Source: Pseudomonas sp. GM18
Lineage (GTDB): Bacteria > Pseudomonadota > Gammaproteobacteria > Pseudomonadales > Pseudomonadaceae
Length of the DNA stretch: 64,000 nt
Direction: 5' to 3'
NCBI RefSeq assembly: GCF_000282195.1
Contig: NZ_AKJT01000036.1
Coordinates: 1 to 64,000 of the forward strand
The notes beneath the pieces were generated by a model. It had not been told where the DNA came from. It was given only the letters and a program-made list of their open reading frames with translations, and did no database searches. Both the position numbers and the translations under genes were made by a program. Numbering within the stretch: the stretch's first letter is position 1; the number at the start of each line of letters is the position of its first letter. Shown piece after piece: positions 51,526 to 59,366 of the stretch.

Positions 51526-51559
51526 CCCAAAGCGGACCCAGGTTATGGGCCGCTTTGGG
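51526..51559. terminator. Hairpin between trmK and the VOC gene
   Basis: CCCAAAGCGG (51526-51535) pairs perfectly with CCGCTTTGGG (51550-51559). It follows the VOC gene in the minus direction and may end its transcript. The arms also resemble the GACCGCTTTTGGGTCG half of the degenerate intergenic repeat family. Confidence 0.45.
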
Positions 51560-51571
51560 TCGACCTGAGAC

Positions 51572-51928
51572 CTACTGCCGAGCTGTCCAAACGGCCAGTT
51601 CATAGCCGTCTGGATCAATGAAGTGGAACCTGCTTCCACCAGGGAACGAGAATGTTTCGCGGGTGATAACAGCGCCCAAGGCTTTGAGCCGCTGCTGCGC
51701 CTCATCGAGATCATCCGAGTACAAAATGATCAAAGGGCCACCAGGTCGAACTGGCTCTCCCGTAGTGAAGCCACCGGTAAGACGGCCATCACTGAATTCC
51801 GTATAGGTAGGGCCGTAGTCAACGAATGTCCAGCCGAACGCACTTCCGTAGAAAGCTTTGCTGCGGGCAATGTCGTCGACATTAAATTCAATATTGTCGA
51901 TCTGCCGGTCTTTACCACGCACACTCAT
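51572..51928 (-). CDS. Glyoxalase/VOC-superfamily protein
   Basis: The 118-residue protein has one VOC domain: IDNIEFNVDDIARSKAFYGSAFGWTFVDYG at the start and FSFPGGSRFHFIDPDGYELAVW at the end. Function unknown. I chose the ATG at 51928 behind a perfect AAGGAGG; the upstream open frame to 52081 is not coding. Confidence 0.82.
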   Translation of the reverse strand: MSVRGKDRQIDNIEFNVDDIARSKAFYGSAFGWTFVDYGPTYTEFSDGRLTGGFTTGEPVRPGGPLIILYSDDLDEAQQRLKALGAVITRETFSFPGGSRFHFIDPDGYELAVWTARQ

Positions 51929-52083
51929 GGATGCCTCCTTGGCTGATTTCAAAGAGACAATGATAACGCATTGGCTATTGCAGCTACCGGTAAGGAGCCG
52001 CCCCCCCCTCCGGCCAAATGCAGACTTTAACGCCGGCACGCGGTTATGATCCGGGATAATCAGGTTCCCTTGGACGCACACTT

Positions 52084-52536
52084 ATGCCCGCCTCGCAAAT
52101 CCGCCCCTCACCCGCGCCGCTGCTCAAACCAGGAGAGACGGTGGTCTTGTTCGACGGTGTCTGCAAGCTGTGCAATGGCTGGGCGAGGTTCTTGATTCGC
52201 CATGACCGCCAGCAGCGAGTGCGGTTGGCGGCGGTTCAGTCACCCGAGGGGCAAGTTCTGCTCGCGTGGGCAGGTTTGCCCGTGGATCAATTCGACACCA
52301 TGGCGGTGATCCGCGACCGACACTACTGGGAGCGTTCGGATGCATTTTTCGAAGTCATCGCCCAGTTGCCTGCACTTTGGCGCCCAGTGAACCTGTTGCG
52401 CATCTTCCCTCGCAGGCTTCGAGACTGGGCGTACGACCGCATTGCACTTAATCGTTATCAGCTCTTCGGGAAATACGACACGTGCCTGTTGCCGGATCCC
52501 GATCATGAACAGCGCTTTTTGAAAGCGCCGCTATGA
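52084..52536 (+). CDS. DCC-family thiol-disulfide oxidoreductase-like protein (DUF393)
   Basis: The 150-residue protein carries the DCC motif in VVLFDGVCKLCNGWARFLIRHD, with a CxxC pair, and GLPVDQFDTMAVIRDRHYWERSDAFFEVIAQL, RIFPRRLRDWAYDRIALNRYQLFGKYDTC. DUF393 proteins are thioredoxin-like and of uncertain role. It overlaps the DoxX-like gene by ATGA. Confidence 0.85.
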   Translation: MPASQIRPSPAPLLKPGETVVLFDGVCKLCNGWARFLIRHDRQQRVRLAAVQSPEGQVLLAWAGLPVDQFDTMAVIRDRHYWERSDAFFEVIAQLPALWRPVNLLRIFPRRLRDWAYDRIALNRYQLFGKYDTCLLPDPDHEQRFLKAPL

Positions 52537-52901
52537 ACGCCCTCACACGCATTAACTGGATCGCCCGTGGGGGACTGGCGTTCATGTTTGGCTACCACGG
52601 TCTGATTCCCAAGTTGCTGTGGCTAAGCCCGGGCGAGCGGACGATGATCCAGTCTCACGGGATCACTCAGGTTGAACTGTTCGCCAATATTGCCGGGGTC
52701 GCAGAAATTGCACTGGCCTTATGGATACTGCTCGCGTCGCGCAGTGCCTGGCCTCTTGCCGTCGCCGCGACGGCGCTATTTGGCCTGCTGCTGGATGTGG
52801 CAATTTTCAATCCATCGATGCTCAAGGAGGCCTTCAATCCGGTCTCGTTGAATGTGGCGGGACTTGCCTTGTGCGCAGTGGCCTGGAACACCAGGTCTTG
52901 A
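52533..52901 (+). CDS. DoxX-like family membrane protein
   Basis: The 122-residue protein has four predicted helices in the DoxX-like layout (IARGGLAFMFGYHGLIPKLLWLSPGE, VELFANIAGVAEIALALWILL, LAVAATALFGLLLDVAIF, NVAGLALCAVAW). It is translationally coupled to the DCC-family gene, a pairing seen in other genomes that suggests joint action in membrane redox chemistry. Confidence 0.8.
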   Translation: MNALTRINWIARGGLAFMFGYHGLIPKLLWLSPGERTMIQSHGITQVELFANIAGVAEIALALWILLASRSAWPLAVAATALFGLLLDVAIFNPSMLKEAFNPVSLNVAGLALCAVAWNTRS

Positions 52902-52915
52902 GCCAACCGATCCTG

Positions 52916-53407
52916 CTATCCCAATAGCCCAACCAGTTGCACCGGCGTCATCTTCGTCACCATCATCAGCACAATCACAAACATCCCGACAAAACCGACT
53001 ACCCCCATCCACCACCATTTTTTGTACACGGCTCGGTATTCATCATCGAGTCCACTTCCAGCCTCAACTGCGCAAGACGCCATCAGGTACAGCCGCTTCT
53101 GCAGCACCAATACCGGCAACCAAAGCGAACCTACGCTGAAGAAGATGATCAACGAAGTCAGCACCCACTCCGTGGTCATGGGAAGTCCGGAGAGCCTCAT
53201 CAGCAGGTAGCCCGTGATGATCTGGACGAAGCCTGCCGGCGTGGTAATCCAGGTGTCGAAGCGCACGACCATTCGGGCCACATGCGCAATCACTTGAGGG
53301 TTGGCCGTGCGGCTGGCAGCGATCAGGTAGAGGTAGGAGCCCATGCCGAATCCGAACAGGAAAATCGCGGCAATAATGTGGAGGTACTTCAGGCACAGAT
53401 AGAGCAT
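52916..53407 (-). CDS. DUF2269-family membrane protein
   Basis: The 163-residue protein has four hydrophobic helices: YLHIIAAIFLFGFGMGSYLYLIAA, WITTPAGFVQIITGYLLM, WVLTSLIIFFSVGSLWLPVLVLQ and WWWMGVVGFVGMFVIVLMMV. The helix-1 His and the DUF2269 pattern are clear; the fold recalls heme-containing membrane proteins, but function is unknown. It starts one base after the stop of the dehydrogenase-like gene, so the two are one operon. Confidence 0.8.
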   Translation of the reverse strand: MLYLCLKYLHIIAAIFLFGFGMGSYLYLIAASRTANPQVIAHVARMVVRFDTWITTPAGFVQIITGYLLMRLSGLPMTTEWVLTSLIIFFSVGSLWLPVLVLQKRLYLMASCAVEAGSGLDDEYRAVYKKWWWMGVVGFVGMFVIVLMMVTKMTPVQLVGLLG

Positions 53408-53408
53408 G

Positions 53409-54536
53409 TCAGCGCGGCTCCTCAGAGAACTGCACGGACAGGCTCAAATTGTCCGGATCGTTGATCGCTGCCATGTATTCATCCACGGTAATTTCGCCCA
53501 CGCAAGCCCGGGCACCGGGTTGCGGCACATAGCCCTGGGCCATTTTCGCGGCCAAGGCTACGGATGCGCAGCTTGGGATTTCCGGCCCCTTGTCATTCAG
53601 GGCCGTCAGTTGCACGGTCATGGCCAGCGGTTTCCCATCGACTCCCCTGCCCTGAACGTCGATGTACATCGCGCTTTTGCCATCGCCAAAACGTTCAAAC
53701 CGGGTCCCCAGCCGATGCAGTCTTGCGGCCCAAAGGGCATGGTCGCGAACCAGCCCGATCTTCAACGCCTGAGCCAGCAGATAGTTGGCGACACCACCCA
53801 GCTTCAAGCCCGCACCGGCCTTGAAGCTCAGGGTTTGCGCGCCATAGCGGCTGGCGAAAATATCCATGTCCGGCACATCGACGTTAGCCAACACACGAGT
53901 GCCCAGATGCGGCATCTTGCGCAGCGTCAAATCCTGCCAACCCGACACTTCATGCACCTTGCCATTCTTGAGTTGTTTGATCGGTTTACCTGCGTAGGCG
54001 AGTACGCCTTCAACGGTCGACAATCCCGGCATCTTCGCCGAAGAGGAAATGCCATGTTCGATCGAGTCGATACGACTGAAGCGATAGCGCTGCTGATCGA
54101 TGATGGCTGACGAAAGTGTCGGCACCGAACTGCAGCCACTGAGGATTGCTACTCCGGCCTGTTTCGCCAAAGCGTCGAGTACACCAACGCCGTTAACGAA
54201 GATTCGGCAGTCAGACAGGTCGCAGTAGTTCACGCCAGCCTCAATGCAGTTCTCGGCGACCGCATAGGATTGCCCCTGAAACGGGCCGCCGGTATGGATG
54301 AGCAACTGGATGTTCATCGCGCGCAAAACGGATTTGAACTCAGTGCCCATGGCATTGCCGCACCAACTTTCGGCGACAGTGCCCGATTGGCTTTTCAACT
54401 CATCGACTTTGCGCTGCAACTTGTGTGGATCGCGGCCCGAAATCACCAGTTCCACATCTGGCATCACCGCCAAATGCCTGCAAACGATGCTACCGAAGTT
54501 TCCGTAGCCACCGACCACCATCACTCTGAACACCAT
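53409..54536 (-). CDS. Saccharopine-dehydrogenase-like NAD(P)-binding protein
   Basis: The 375-residue oxidoreductase-like protein has an N-terminal Rossmann fold (VMVVGGYGNFGSIVCRHLAVMPDVELVISGRD). The IHTGGPFQGQSYAVAENCIEAGVNYCDLSD segment is typical of the saccharopine-dehydrogenase-like family, and a C-terminal dimer domain follows. Real lysine metabolism is unlikely; these homologues are often of unknown substrate. It is the first gene of a two-gene operon with the DUF2269 membrane protein. Confidence 0.8.
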   Translation of the reverse strand: MVFRVMVVGGYGNFGSIVCRHLAVMPDVELVISGRDPHKLQRKVDELKSQSGTVAESWCGNAMGTEFKSVLRAMNIQLLIHTGGPFQGQSYAVAENCIEAGVNYCDLSDCRIFVNGVGVLDALAKQAGVAILSGCSSVPTLSSAIIDQQRYRFSRIDSIEHGISSSAKMPGLSTVEGVLAYAGKPIKQLKNGKVHEVSGWQDLTLRKMPHLGTRVLANVDVPDMDIFASRYGAQTLSFKAGAGLKLGGVANYLLAQALKIGLVRDHALWAARLHRLGTRFERFGDGKSAMYIDVQGRGVDGKPLAMTVQLTALNDKGPEIPSCASVALAAKMAQGYVPQPGARACVGEITVDEYMAAINDPDNLSLSVQFSEEPR

Positions 54537-54618
54537 TCAACTCTTCCCTAACTGACAGGCTGCTTTCAGCCAATAATGACTGCTTTGTGCCCGTAATGTC
54601 AGGGAGCTTCGCTACCCT

Positions 54619-55203
54619 TCAGTGAGTCCCTCCCCGCACCGACCGTCGAACCTCAGCCTGTATGGCATAAGCCGGCGCCTCCACAGCATTGAAATCTTGT
54701 GTATACCGCTGGGCAAATCCTTCTACCCCCCATTCCTGGAACTGCTGCACGTGCTTCAGTTCGTGAGCCCAGAGCGCGATGTCCTGTTCTGCGGTTTGAG
54801 CGTCCCGGAAGAGGATGATGTCGATCAGGGTCACGGCACCGACATCGGGGTTCTGCAGCATGGAAGTGGCGGCGCTGAATTGGCCATTGTCACTCACTTT
54901 GTAGTGCGCGGCATCGAGGACGCTGGGGTCGTACCAGCGCAGCAGTTGCTCCCGGATGTGCGGTGGAATGGGCTGGATGTCGGCGTTGGCTGCTTCAGCG
55001 CGGGCCTGGGTCAGCCACAGCGCCAAGGCAGGTGCCGCGACCTGGTAGACGCCATCAGGCATCTGCCCCAGATCTGGCAGGCAGATGCAGCCGTTCAGGC
55101 ACACTTGTTTCTCGCCAGGTGGGCAGGCGTTAGTCTGGGCTTGCACTACAAGAGTCAAGCCAAGCACAGACAGCGCCACCAGGAATGTGATGATGGGCGG
55201 CAT
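54619..55203 (-). CDS. Exported DUF4157-like putative zinc peptidase
   Basis: The 194-residue protein has a Sec signal peptide (residues 1-22, FLVALSVLGLTLVVQAQ), a short Cys-rich stretch (CPPGEKQVCLNGCICLP) and a C-terminal zincin motif HELKH in IALWAHELKHVQQFQEWGVEGFA, as in DUF4157 proteins. The third metal ligand is not obvious. I chose the ATG at 55203, five bases after AGGAGG, over the frame start at 55245. It is a single gene, divergent from the attenuated hydrolase. Confidence 0.78.
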   Translation of the reverse strand: MPPIITFLVALSVLGLTLVVQAQTNACPPGEKQVCLNGCICLPDLGQMPDGVYQVAAPALALWLTQARAEAANADIQPIPPHIREQLLRWYDPSVLDAAHYKVSDNGQFSAATSMLQNPDVGAVTLIDIILFRDAQTAEQDIALWAHELKHVQQFQEWGVEGFAQRYTQDFNAVEAPAYAIQAEVRRSVRGGTH

Positions 55204-55315
55204 TGGACCCTCCTGGGAAGGAAGCAGCACGAACAGTGGGGTCACAGTTGATCGACGCCCTGCATAACTTTAGCGTATCAATACAAGCAGTAGCCGCCAC
55301 GCAGGTCACGCCTCC
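55204..55315. other. Intergenic stretch before the threonine attenuator
   Basis: It holds the ribosome site of the DUF4157-like gene (minus strand) at its left edge. No coding sequence or other signal is recognisable up to the promoter at 55316. Confidence 0.4.
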
Positions 55316-55344
55316 TTGCCAACCAGGTACCGTGCAGATATTGT
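55316..55344 (+). promoter_or_regulatory. Sigma-70-type promoter of the attenuator transcript
   Basis: TTGCCA at 55316-55321 and TATTGT at 55339-55344 are separated by exactly 17 bases. The expected start point falls within a few bases of the leader peptide ATG (55352), so the leader mRNA would be nearly or fully leaderless. No ribosome site precedes that ATG, which agrees. Confidence 0.6.
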
Positions 55345-55351
55345 CTACTTT

Positions 55352-55411
55352 ATGAATCAGCCACGCATTGCCTCGACCACCACGACCACGACCGCCCAAG
55401 GCGGGTCGTGA
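55352..55411 (+). CDS. Threonine-rich leader peptide
   Basis: A 19-residue frame reads MNQPRIASTTTTTTAQGGS and ends in TGA. Six consecutive threonine codons (55376-55393) are the hallmark of a threonine-sensing leader peptide; the R-I-x-S-T-T start even recalls E. coli ThrL (KRISTT). It is followed by mutually exclusive RNA pairings and an intrinsic terminator. No Shine-Dalgarno is seen; the promoter position suggests leaderless translation. Confidence 0.7.
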   Translation: MNQPRIASTTTTTTAQGGS

Positions 55412-55479
55412 GAGGTGTCGTGAGCCAATAACGCACGAACTTCAAAGGCCCGCCAGCGATGGACAGGGCCTTTTCTTTT
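55389..55479 (+). promoter_or_regulatory. Transcription attenuator (pause, antiterminator and terminator)
   Basis: Three alternative pairings are visible. Pause hairpin: CGACC-GCC at 55389-55396 with GGC-G-GGTCG at 55400-55408. Antiterminator: GGCGGG at 55400-55405 with CCCGCC at 55449-55454. Terminator: AAAGGCCC at 55444-55451 with GGGCCTTT at 55466-55473, followed by TCTTTTG. A ribosome stalled on the threonine codons would cover the left arm of the pause hairpin, free GGCGGG and block the terminator. The structural gene starts 38 bases further on. Confidence 0.7.
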
Positions 55480-55516
55480 GCCCTTGTGTCGCTGGTCCAA
55501 ACGCAAGGAAAGCACT

Positions 55517-56035
55517 ATGTACGCACTGTTGATTCTCGATATGCAGGCTGGATTGTTTCATGGTCCGGATAAACCATGGGCTGGCGAAGCGCTGCTGAAC
55601 ACTTTGAATCACCTGTTGAGCAAGGCCCGCACGGCTGGCGTGCCAATTTTCCTTGCTCGCCACGTCGGTCCTCCTGGCTCGCCTATCGAACCTGCAAGCC
55701 CGTTGACGCAACTGGTACAGGAACTGCTGCTACAAGGCGACGAAGTAATCTTCGAAAAAAACCGACCCAACGCTTTCGTTATGACTGACCTGGCCGATCG
55801 GCTGAAGGCTTGTGGATCTCAGGGTGTGGTTATTGCCGGAATGAAGACCCAGTATTGTGTCGACAGCACCTGCCGCGCTGCACGCGATCTTGGATTCGAT
55901 GCAGTGCTGATCGCCGATGGTCATACCTGCACCGATACCCCTGAGTTGAAGGCCGAACATATCATCGCTCATCACAATGCGACCCTGGCGGGTCCATTCT
56001 GTCGCGTCGTTCGCGCTGAGGACTGGCATTTTTAA
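55517..56035 (+). CDS. Isochorismatase-family cysteine hydrolase
   Basis: The 172-residue hydrolase has the Asp-Lys-Cys triad of the family: Asp8 (LLILDMQAGLF), Lys81 (VIFEKNRPNAF) and Cys114 (GMKTQYCVDSTCRAARDLGFD). Relatives cleave isochorismate, nicotinamide, N-carbamoyl compounds or other amides. The exact substrate is unknown. ATG at 55517 behind AAGGA. The gene lies directly downstream of a threonine-type attenuator, so its expression should rise when charged tRNA-Thr is scarce. This hints at a role in amino acid supply, unless the attenuator was inherited from another gene. Confidence 0.85.
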   Translation: MYALLILDMQAGLFHGPDKPWAGEALLNTLNHLLSKARTAGVPIFLARHVGPPGSPIEPASPLTQLVQELLLQGDEVIFEKNRPNAFVMTDLADRLKACGSQGVVIAGMKTQYCVDSTCRAARDLGFDAVLIADGHTCTDTPELKAEHIIAHHNATLAGPFCRVVRAEDWHF

Positions 56036-56164
56036 CCGTTTACATTGCCTTGGAAGAGATCGCATCGGCCAACCCAAAACGTACGTTGAGCAAACGCGGC
56101 TAGGCGCGTTCGCGCCGCTATAGTCGACTCTATTGCCGACCGTACTTCCAGGAGCCTTTTCCCA

Positions 56165-57037
56165 GTGTCTGACATGCCGAGCAACTTCGCTTACACAAAA
56201 CGCTTCAACGCCGTACTCGCCTACATTGATGCCAATCTCGAAGGTGATCTGTCGGTGAAGACGTTGAGCCATGTGGCGAATTTTTCGGTGTTTCACTTCC
56301 ATCGACAATTCACCGCGTTCGCCGGAGTGCCGGTCTCACGCTATGTGCAACTGATGCGGCTAAGACGCGCGGCACATCGCCTGGCCGCCCTCGCTGATCA
56401 CTCGGTACTCGACGCCGCACTCGGTGCCGGCTTTGAAAGCCCCGAGGCATTTTGCAGGGCGTTCAGGCGGGCGTTCGGCATGACGCCGAGCGCGTTCAGG
56501 AAGGAACCGAACTGGCAGGTCTGGAATACGGTATTCGCAATCCCTCACTTTTCCAGGACTATCATCATGCAAGTACGAATCGTGGAGTTCCCTGAAGTCA
56601 GGGTAGCAACGCTTGAGCACTGCGGACCCGCCGGGCTCGTCAATGAGAGCGTGCGCAAGTTCATCGAGTGGCGTATGCAGAGCGGACAGTCGCCGGTGGC
56701 ATCGAGTCGCACCTTTGGCATTCCCTATGGCAACCCCGATACGACACCTCCACAAGCATTCCGCTTCGCAATCTGCGGCGAGATTCACGAGGCTGTGGCG
56801 CCGAATGAGTTCGGTGTGCACGAGATCGTCATTCCTGGCGGTCGCTGCGTCGTGGTGCGACACGTGGGGTCTGCGGATCACATCGGCGAGACGATTTATC
56901 CGATTTACCGCGATTGGCTTCCTGCCAGCGGAGAGGAACTTCGTGACCACCCGCTGTTTTTCAATTACCTGAGCGTCTATCCCGAGACGCCGCAGGATCA
57001 ATGGCAAACTGATGTGTATGTTCCGCTGCAATGTTGA
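56165..57037 (+). CDS. AraC-family regulator with GyrI-like effector domain
   Basis: The 290-residue protein has an N-terminal AraC domain (about 8-115; LSHVANFSVFHFHRQFTAFAG, ALGAGFESPEAFCRAFRRAFGMTPSAFR) and a C-terminal GyrI-like ligand domain (about 138-290; QVRIVEFPEVRVATLEHCGP). The reversed domain order, DNA binding first, is that of Rob/SoxS-related multidrug-type sensors. I kept the GTG at 56165, ten bases after AGGAG; an ATG at 56174 is also possible. Confidence 0.85.
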   Translation: MSDMPSNFAYTKRFNAVLAYIDANLEGDLSVKTLSHVANFSVFHFHRQFTAFAGVPVSRYVQLMRLRRAAHRLAALADHSVLDAALGAGFESPEAFCRAFRRAFGMTPSAFRKEPNWQVWNTVFAIPHFSRTIIMQVRIVEFPEVRVATLEHCGPAGLVNESVRKFIEWRMQSGQSPVASSRTFGIPYGNPDTTPPQAFRFAICGEIHEAVAPNEFGVHEIVIPGGRCVVVRHVGSADHIGETIYPIYRDWLPASGEELRDHPLFFNYLSVYPETPQDQWQTDVYVPLQC

Positions 57038-57050
57038 CGAGTGTACGCTC

Positions 57051-57095
57051 AGGGCCGCAGCCTTTCGCAACAGGCAGGCATCGGCCAATAACGGA
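57051..57095. repeat. Degenerate intergenic repeat, copy 6 (reverse)
   Basis: On the minus strand: CCGTTATTGGCCGATGCCTG, CCTGTTGCGAAAGGCTGCGG. It matches the TGGCCGATTACTGCCTGTCG and GCGAAGGGCT blocks of copy 2. The remainder of 57038-57203 shows nothing else that I can identify. Confidence 0.5.
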
Positions 57096-57203
57096 ATTCG
57101 GATCAGGCCCGTCTCCGCCCTCGCATGTATGCTGTATGACGGCGTGTAGAGCGCGCTTGGGGTGTCCGTATTACCAAGCCAATGGATACAAGGAAGAAGC
57201 ACC

Positions 57204-58145
57204 ATGGCGCTAACCAGCAAGATTTCCCCTTATGACAGTCGATGGCCCGCGCTCTTCCTTAGCGCCAAAGAGCAGATCGCGAAGGCGTTCGGCGCTGAGC
57301 TTGTTGCCATCCATCATGTCGGAAGCACCGCCGTTCCCGAGCTCGCTGCCAAGCCAGAGATCGACCTCCTGGTCGAAGTTGCGGAGCATCGAAACGAATC
57401 CTGCCGAGACAATGTCATGCTTGGGTTTGGGTATGCACGGGGAAGCGATCTGTCGGCAGGACACCATTTTTATCGTCGCGATGTTGATGGTGTGCGAACA
57501 CACAAGACCCACGTTTGTATCACCGGCCACGGTCAAATCGAAAGGATGCTCCGCTTTCGTGATTTGCTCAGGAGCGACCCTGTGCTTCGCCAGCGGTATC
57601 AAGACTTGAAGCTTGAACTGGAAGCAAACAACACCGGCGGCATAGGTGAATACCTGGCACAGAAGGCACCCTTTATCGACGGTGTTATCGGGTCGGTTCG
57701 CAGAGATGCCGCCGGATGCACCAGGCTTGCAACAAAAGCCTGCCCTGTCGTTTTGCGCACGATTCACGGGATCGTACACAGCCTCGCGTTCAAACATCCT
57801 GTCGCTGGTTACCAGTTTGTGAAGGGCACTATCGAATCAGGTGAGTCTCTTCCCAATGCGGCTGTACGCGAACTCAGCGAAGAGTCAGGAATTTGCAACG
57901 CCCGGGCAGTGAGGGATCTCGGCCTTTGGGATACTGAGTTCGAGGAACAGATTTGGTCTTTTCAGTTATGTGAGGTTTCAGACCCATTGCCCGACAAGTG
58001 GAGTTTTGAAACAGATGACGATGGCGGCCGCATCTTTGAGTTTTTTTGGCATCCGTTGAAGCTTGATCTTCCTGAACCCTGTCACAGGCTGTTCCAGTCA
58101 GCATTGGTTCAGATCAGAAACAGAGTTGAAGCTCTGACCACATAG
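57204..58145 (+). CDS. GrpB-NUDIX fusion protein
   Basis: The 313-residue protein joins two domains. Residues 1-165 are a GrpB/UPF0157 nucleotidyltransferase-like domain: YDSRWPALFLSAKEQIAKAF, the HHVGSTAVPELAAKPEIDLLVEV motif with the paired acids, HVCITGHGQIERMLRFRDLLRSDP. Residues 180-310 are a NUDIX hydrolase with an intact box, GTIESGESLPNAAVRELSEESGI. Each domain handles nucleotide-type substrates; a fused enzyme could transfer to and hydrolyse the same class of molecule. ATG at 57204 behind AAGGA. Confidence 0.87.
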   Translation: MALTSKISPYDSRWPALFLSAKEQIAKAFGAELVAIHHVGSTAVPELAAKPEIDLLVEVAEHRNESCRDNVMLGFGYARGSDLSAGHHFYRRDVDGVRTHKTHVCITGHGQIERMLRFRDLLRSDPVLRQRYQDLKLELEANNTGGIGEYLAQKAPFIDGVIGSVRRDAAGCTRLATKACPVVLRTIHGIVHSLAFKHPVAGYQFVKGTIESGESLPNAAVRELSEESGICNARAVRDLGLWDTEFEEQIWSFQLCEVSDPLPDKWSFETDDDGGRIFEFFWHPLKLDLPEPCHRLFQSALVQIRNRVEALTT

Positions 58146-58219
58146 AGCCAGGACCAATCGGCTGCCTGGATATTTGAAGCGTTGTTCGCTGAAACCTCCT
58201 GGGCACGCTTGGGTAATGA

Positions 58220-58582
58220 TCAACATCTGTCCGGGAGCAGGAAGTCTACCTCGTAGATACCCCGCGCCGCGCGGATGGGCACAAGGTGTGTAACTGGCCT
58301 TAAGTCACTCAACTCCCAGGCGAGCCAGCCCTCCTCAAAATAACTCGCACAGGCTGCTTGCATGTCAGCGAGGACGAATGGGCGCACAGATTTTACGCGC
58401 ACGATTGCGACGGCGATGCCGTCATCGTCTTCGTCACCATCGGTATGGAGAAATCGTCTATTTTCAACGATCAGGATATCTTCGGAAGGATCCAGGCCTG
58501 GATGCCAACGACGAACTTCGAGGGTTTTCTCCCCGGAAGCGATTCGACCACCACTGGGCCGTACAATTGATAAAGCCTTGAT
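58220..58582 (-). CDS. ASCH-domain protein with non-canonical (ATC) start
   Basis: A 120-codon frame on the minus strand reads IKALSIVRPSGGRIASGEKT, LEVRRWHPGLDPSEDILIVE, ...GIAVAIVRVKSVRPF and ends YEVDFLLPDRC. ALSIxxP...IxxGxKxxExR...G...A.V.V is the ASCH (ASC-1 homology) pattern of proteins that bind RNA or modified nucleosides. The frame has no ATG, GTG or TTG near the front. The expected start codon is ATC (58580-58582), six bases after AGGAG, followed by AAG GCT. Either an ATG was mutated to ATC or AUC is used. The next GTG (58402) would lose the domain's first half. Confidence 0.65.
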   Translation of the reverse strand: MKALSIVRPSGGRIASGEKTLEVRRWHPGLDPSEDILIVENRRFLHTDGDEDDDGIAVAIVRVKSVRPFVLADMQAACASYFEEGWLAWELSDLRPVTHLVPIRAARGIYEVDFLLPDRC

Positions 58583-58695
58583 GGTTCTCTCCTAAAATTT
58601 ATGCATCGCTGGGCGCCCGTTTAATCATGCAAGGTGAGTGGACTAGCTGATCATCAGGCGCCAATCACGAACGCTGACGCTCTATGCGTCTTCCC

Positions 58696-59169
58696 TCATC
58701 CCACGTCGGCAAATGCATCCTTGATAAATGCCTCCAGCTCTTTCTCTTCAAGCAGCTCAATGGAAAAATGCCCGAAGCGTTTCGGTAACCAGAGTATGCG
58801 TGTCCCACTTGGCGACTGGAGATTATCGCGAGACAGCGGCTTACCGTTCTCATTTTCCGGCTGGACACCTGCGTCGATCAATTCGTCGTAGGCTGCCTCG
58901 ATGTCCGGTGTGGAATAGCAGTGCCGGTAGATTGTGCCTTCGCCGTTGGCGTCCATCAGAGCCTTGAGATTTCCGGTAAACGGTTGCACCAGCATAAGGC
59001 GCTCCGTGCCAAACATGACAATCGCATAACGCACATGCAAACCGTCGCGCTGCCAATCAAGTGTCTTTGAAATTCTGGCGCTGAAGACTCGGGCGTAATA
59101 CCTGCACGCTTCCTCGAGGTCTTTGACGAGAACATCGACGTGGCTGAACTTTAATTTCAATGGCCTCAC
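58696..59169 (-). CDS. Glyoxalase/VOC-superfamily protein
   Basis: The 157-residue protein has one VOC domain: KFSHVDVLVKDLEEACRYYARVFSA at the start, RYAIVMFGTERLMLVQPF in the middle and SPSGTRILWLPKRFGHFSIELLEE at the end. Metal-type residues are in place, but no specific activity can be read. The start is uncertain: GTG at 59169 or TTG at 59160, the latter giving the more usual (M)KLKFSHVDV. Confidence 0.75.
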   Translation of the reverse strand: MRPLKLKFSHVDVLVKDLEEACRYYARVFSARISKTLDWQRDGLHVRYAIVMFGTERLMLVQPFTGNLKALMDANGEGTIYRHCYSTPDIEAAYDELIDAGVQPENENGKPLSRDNLQSPSGTRILWLPKRFGHFSIELLEEKELEAFIKDAFADVG

Positions 59170-59366
59170 CTTTTTCAGATATGCGATTTGATACCGAGAT
59201 CTCTCCGCTATGTATCACAGTGTGTCTGATTAGCCTCTCGATACATGGTTTTTCACCTGGCCTGCGATTCGACACAGGCCAGATACGTCGCCGCGTTCAA
59301 ATGCAAGCAAGGTTTCGAGGGGATCAGCCAGAACCCCTGGCCAACGGCTTGCAACGGAGACATCAC

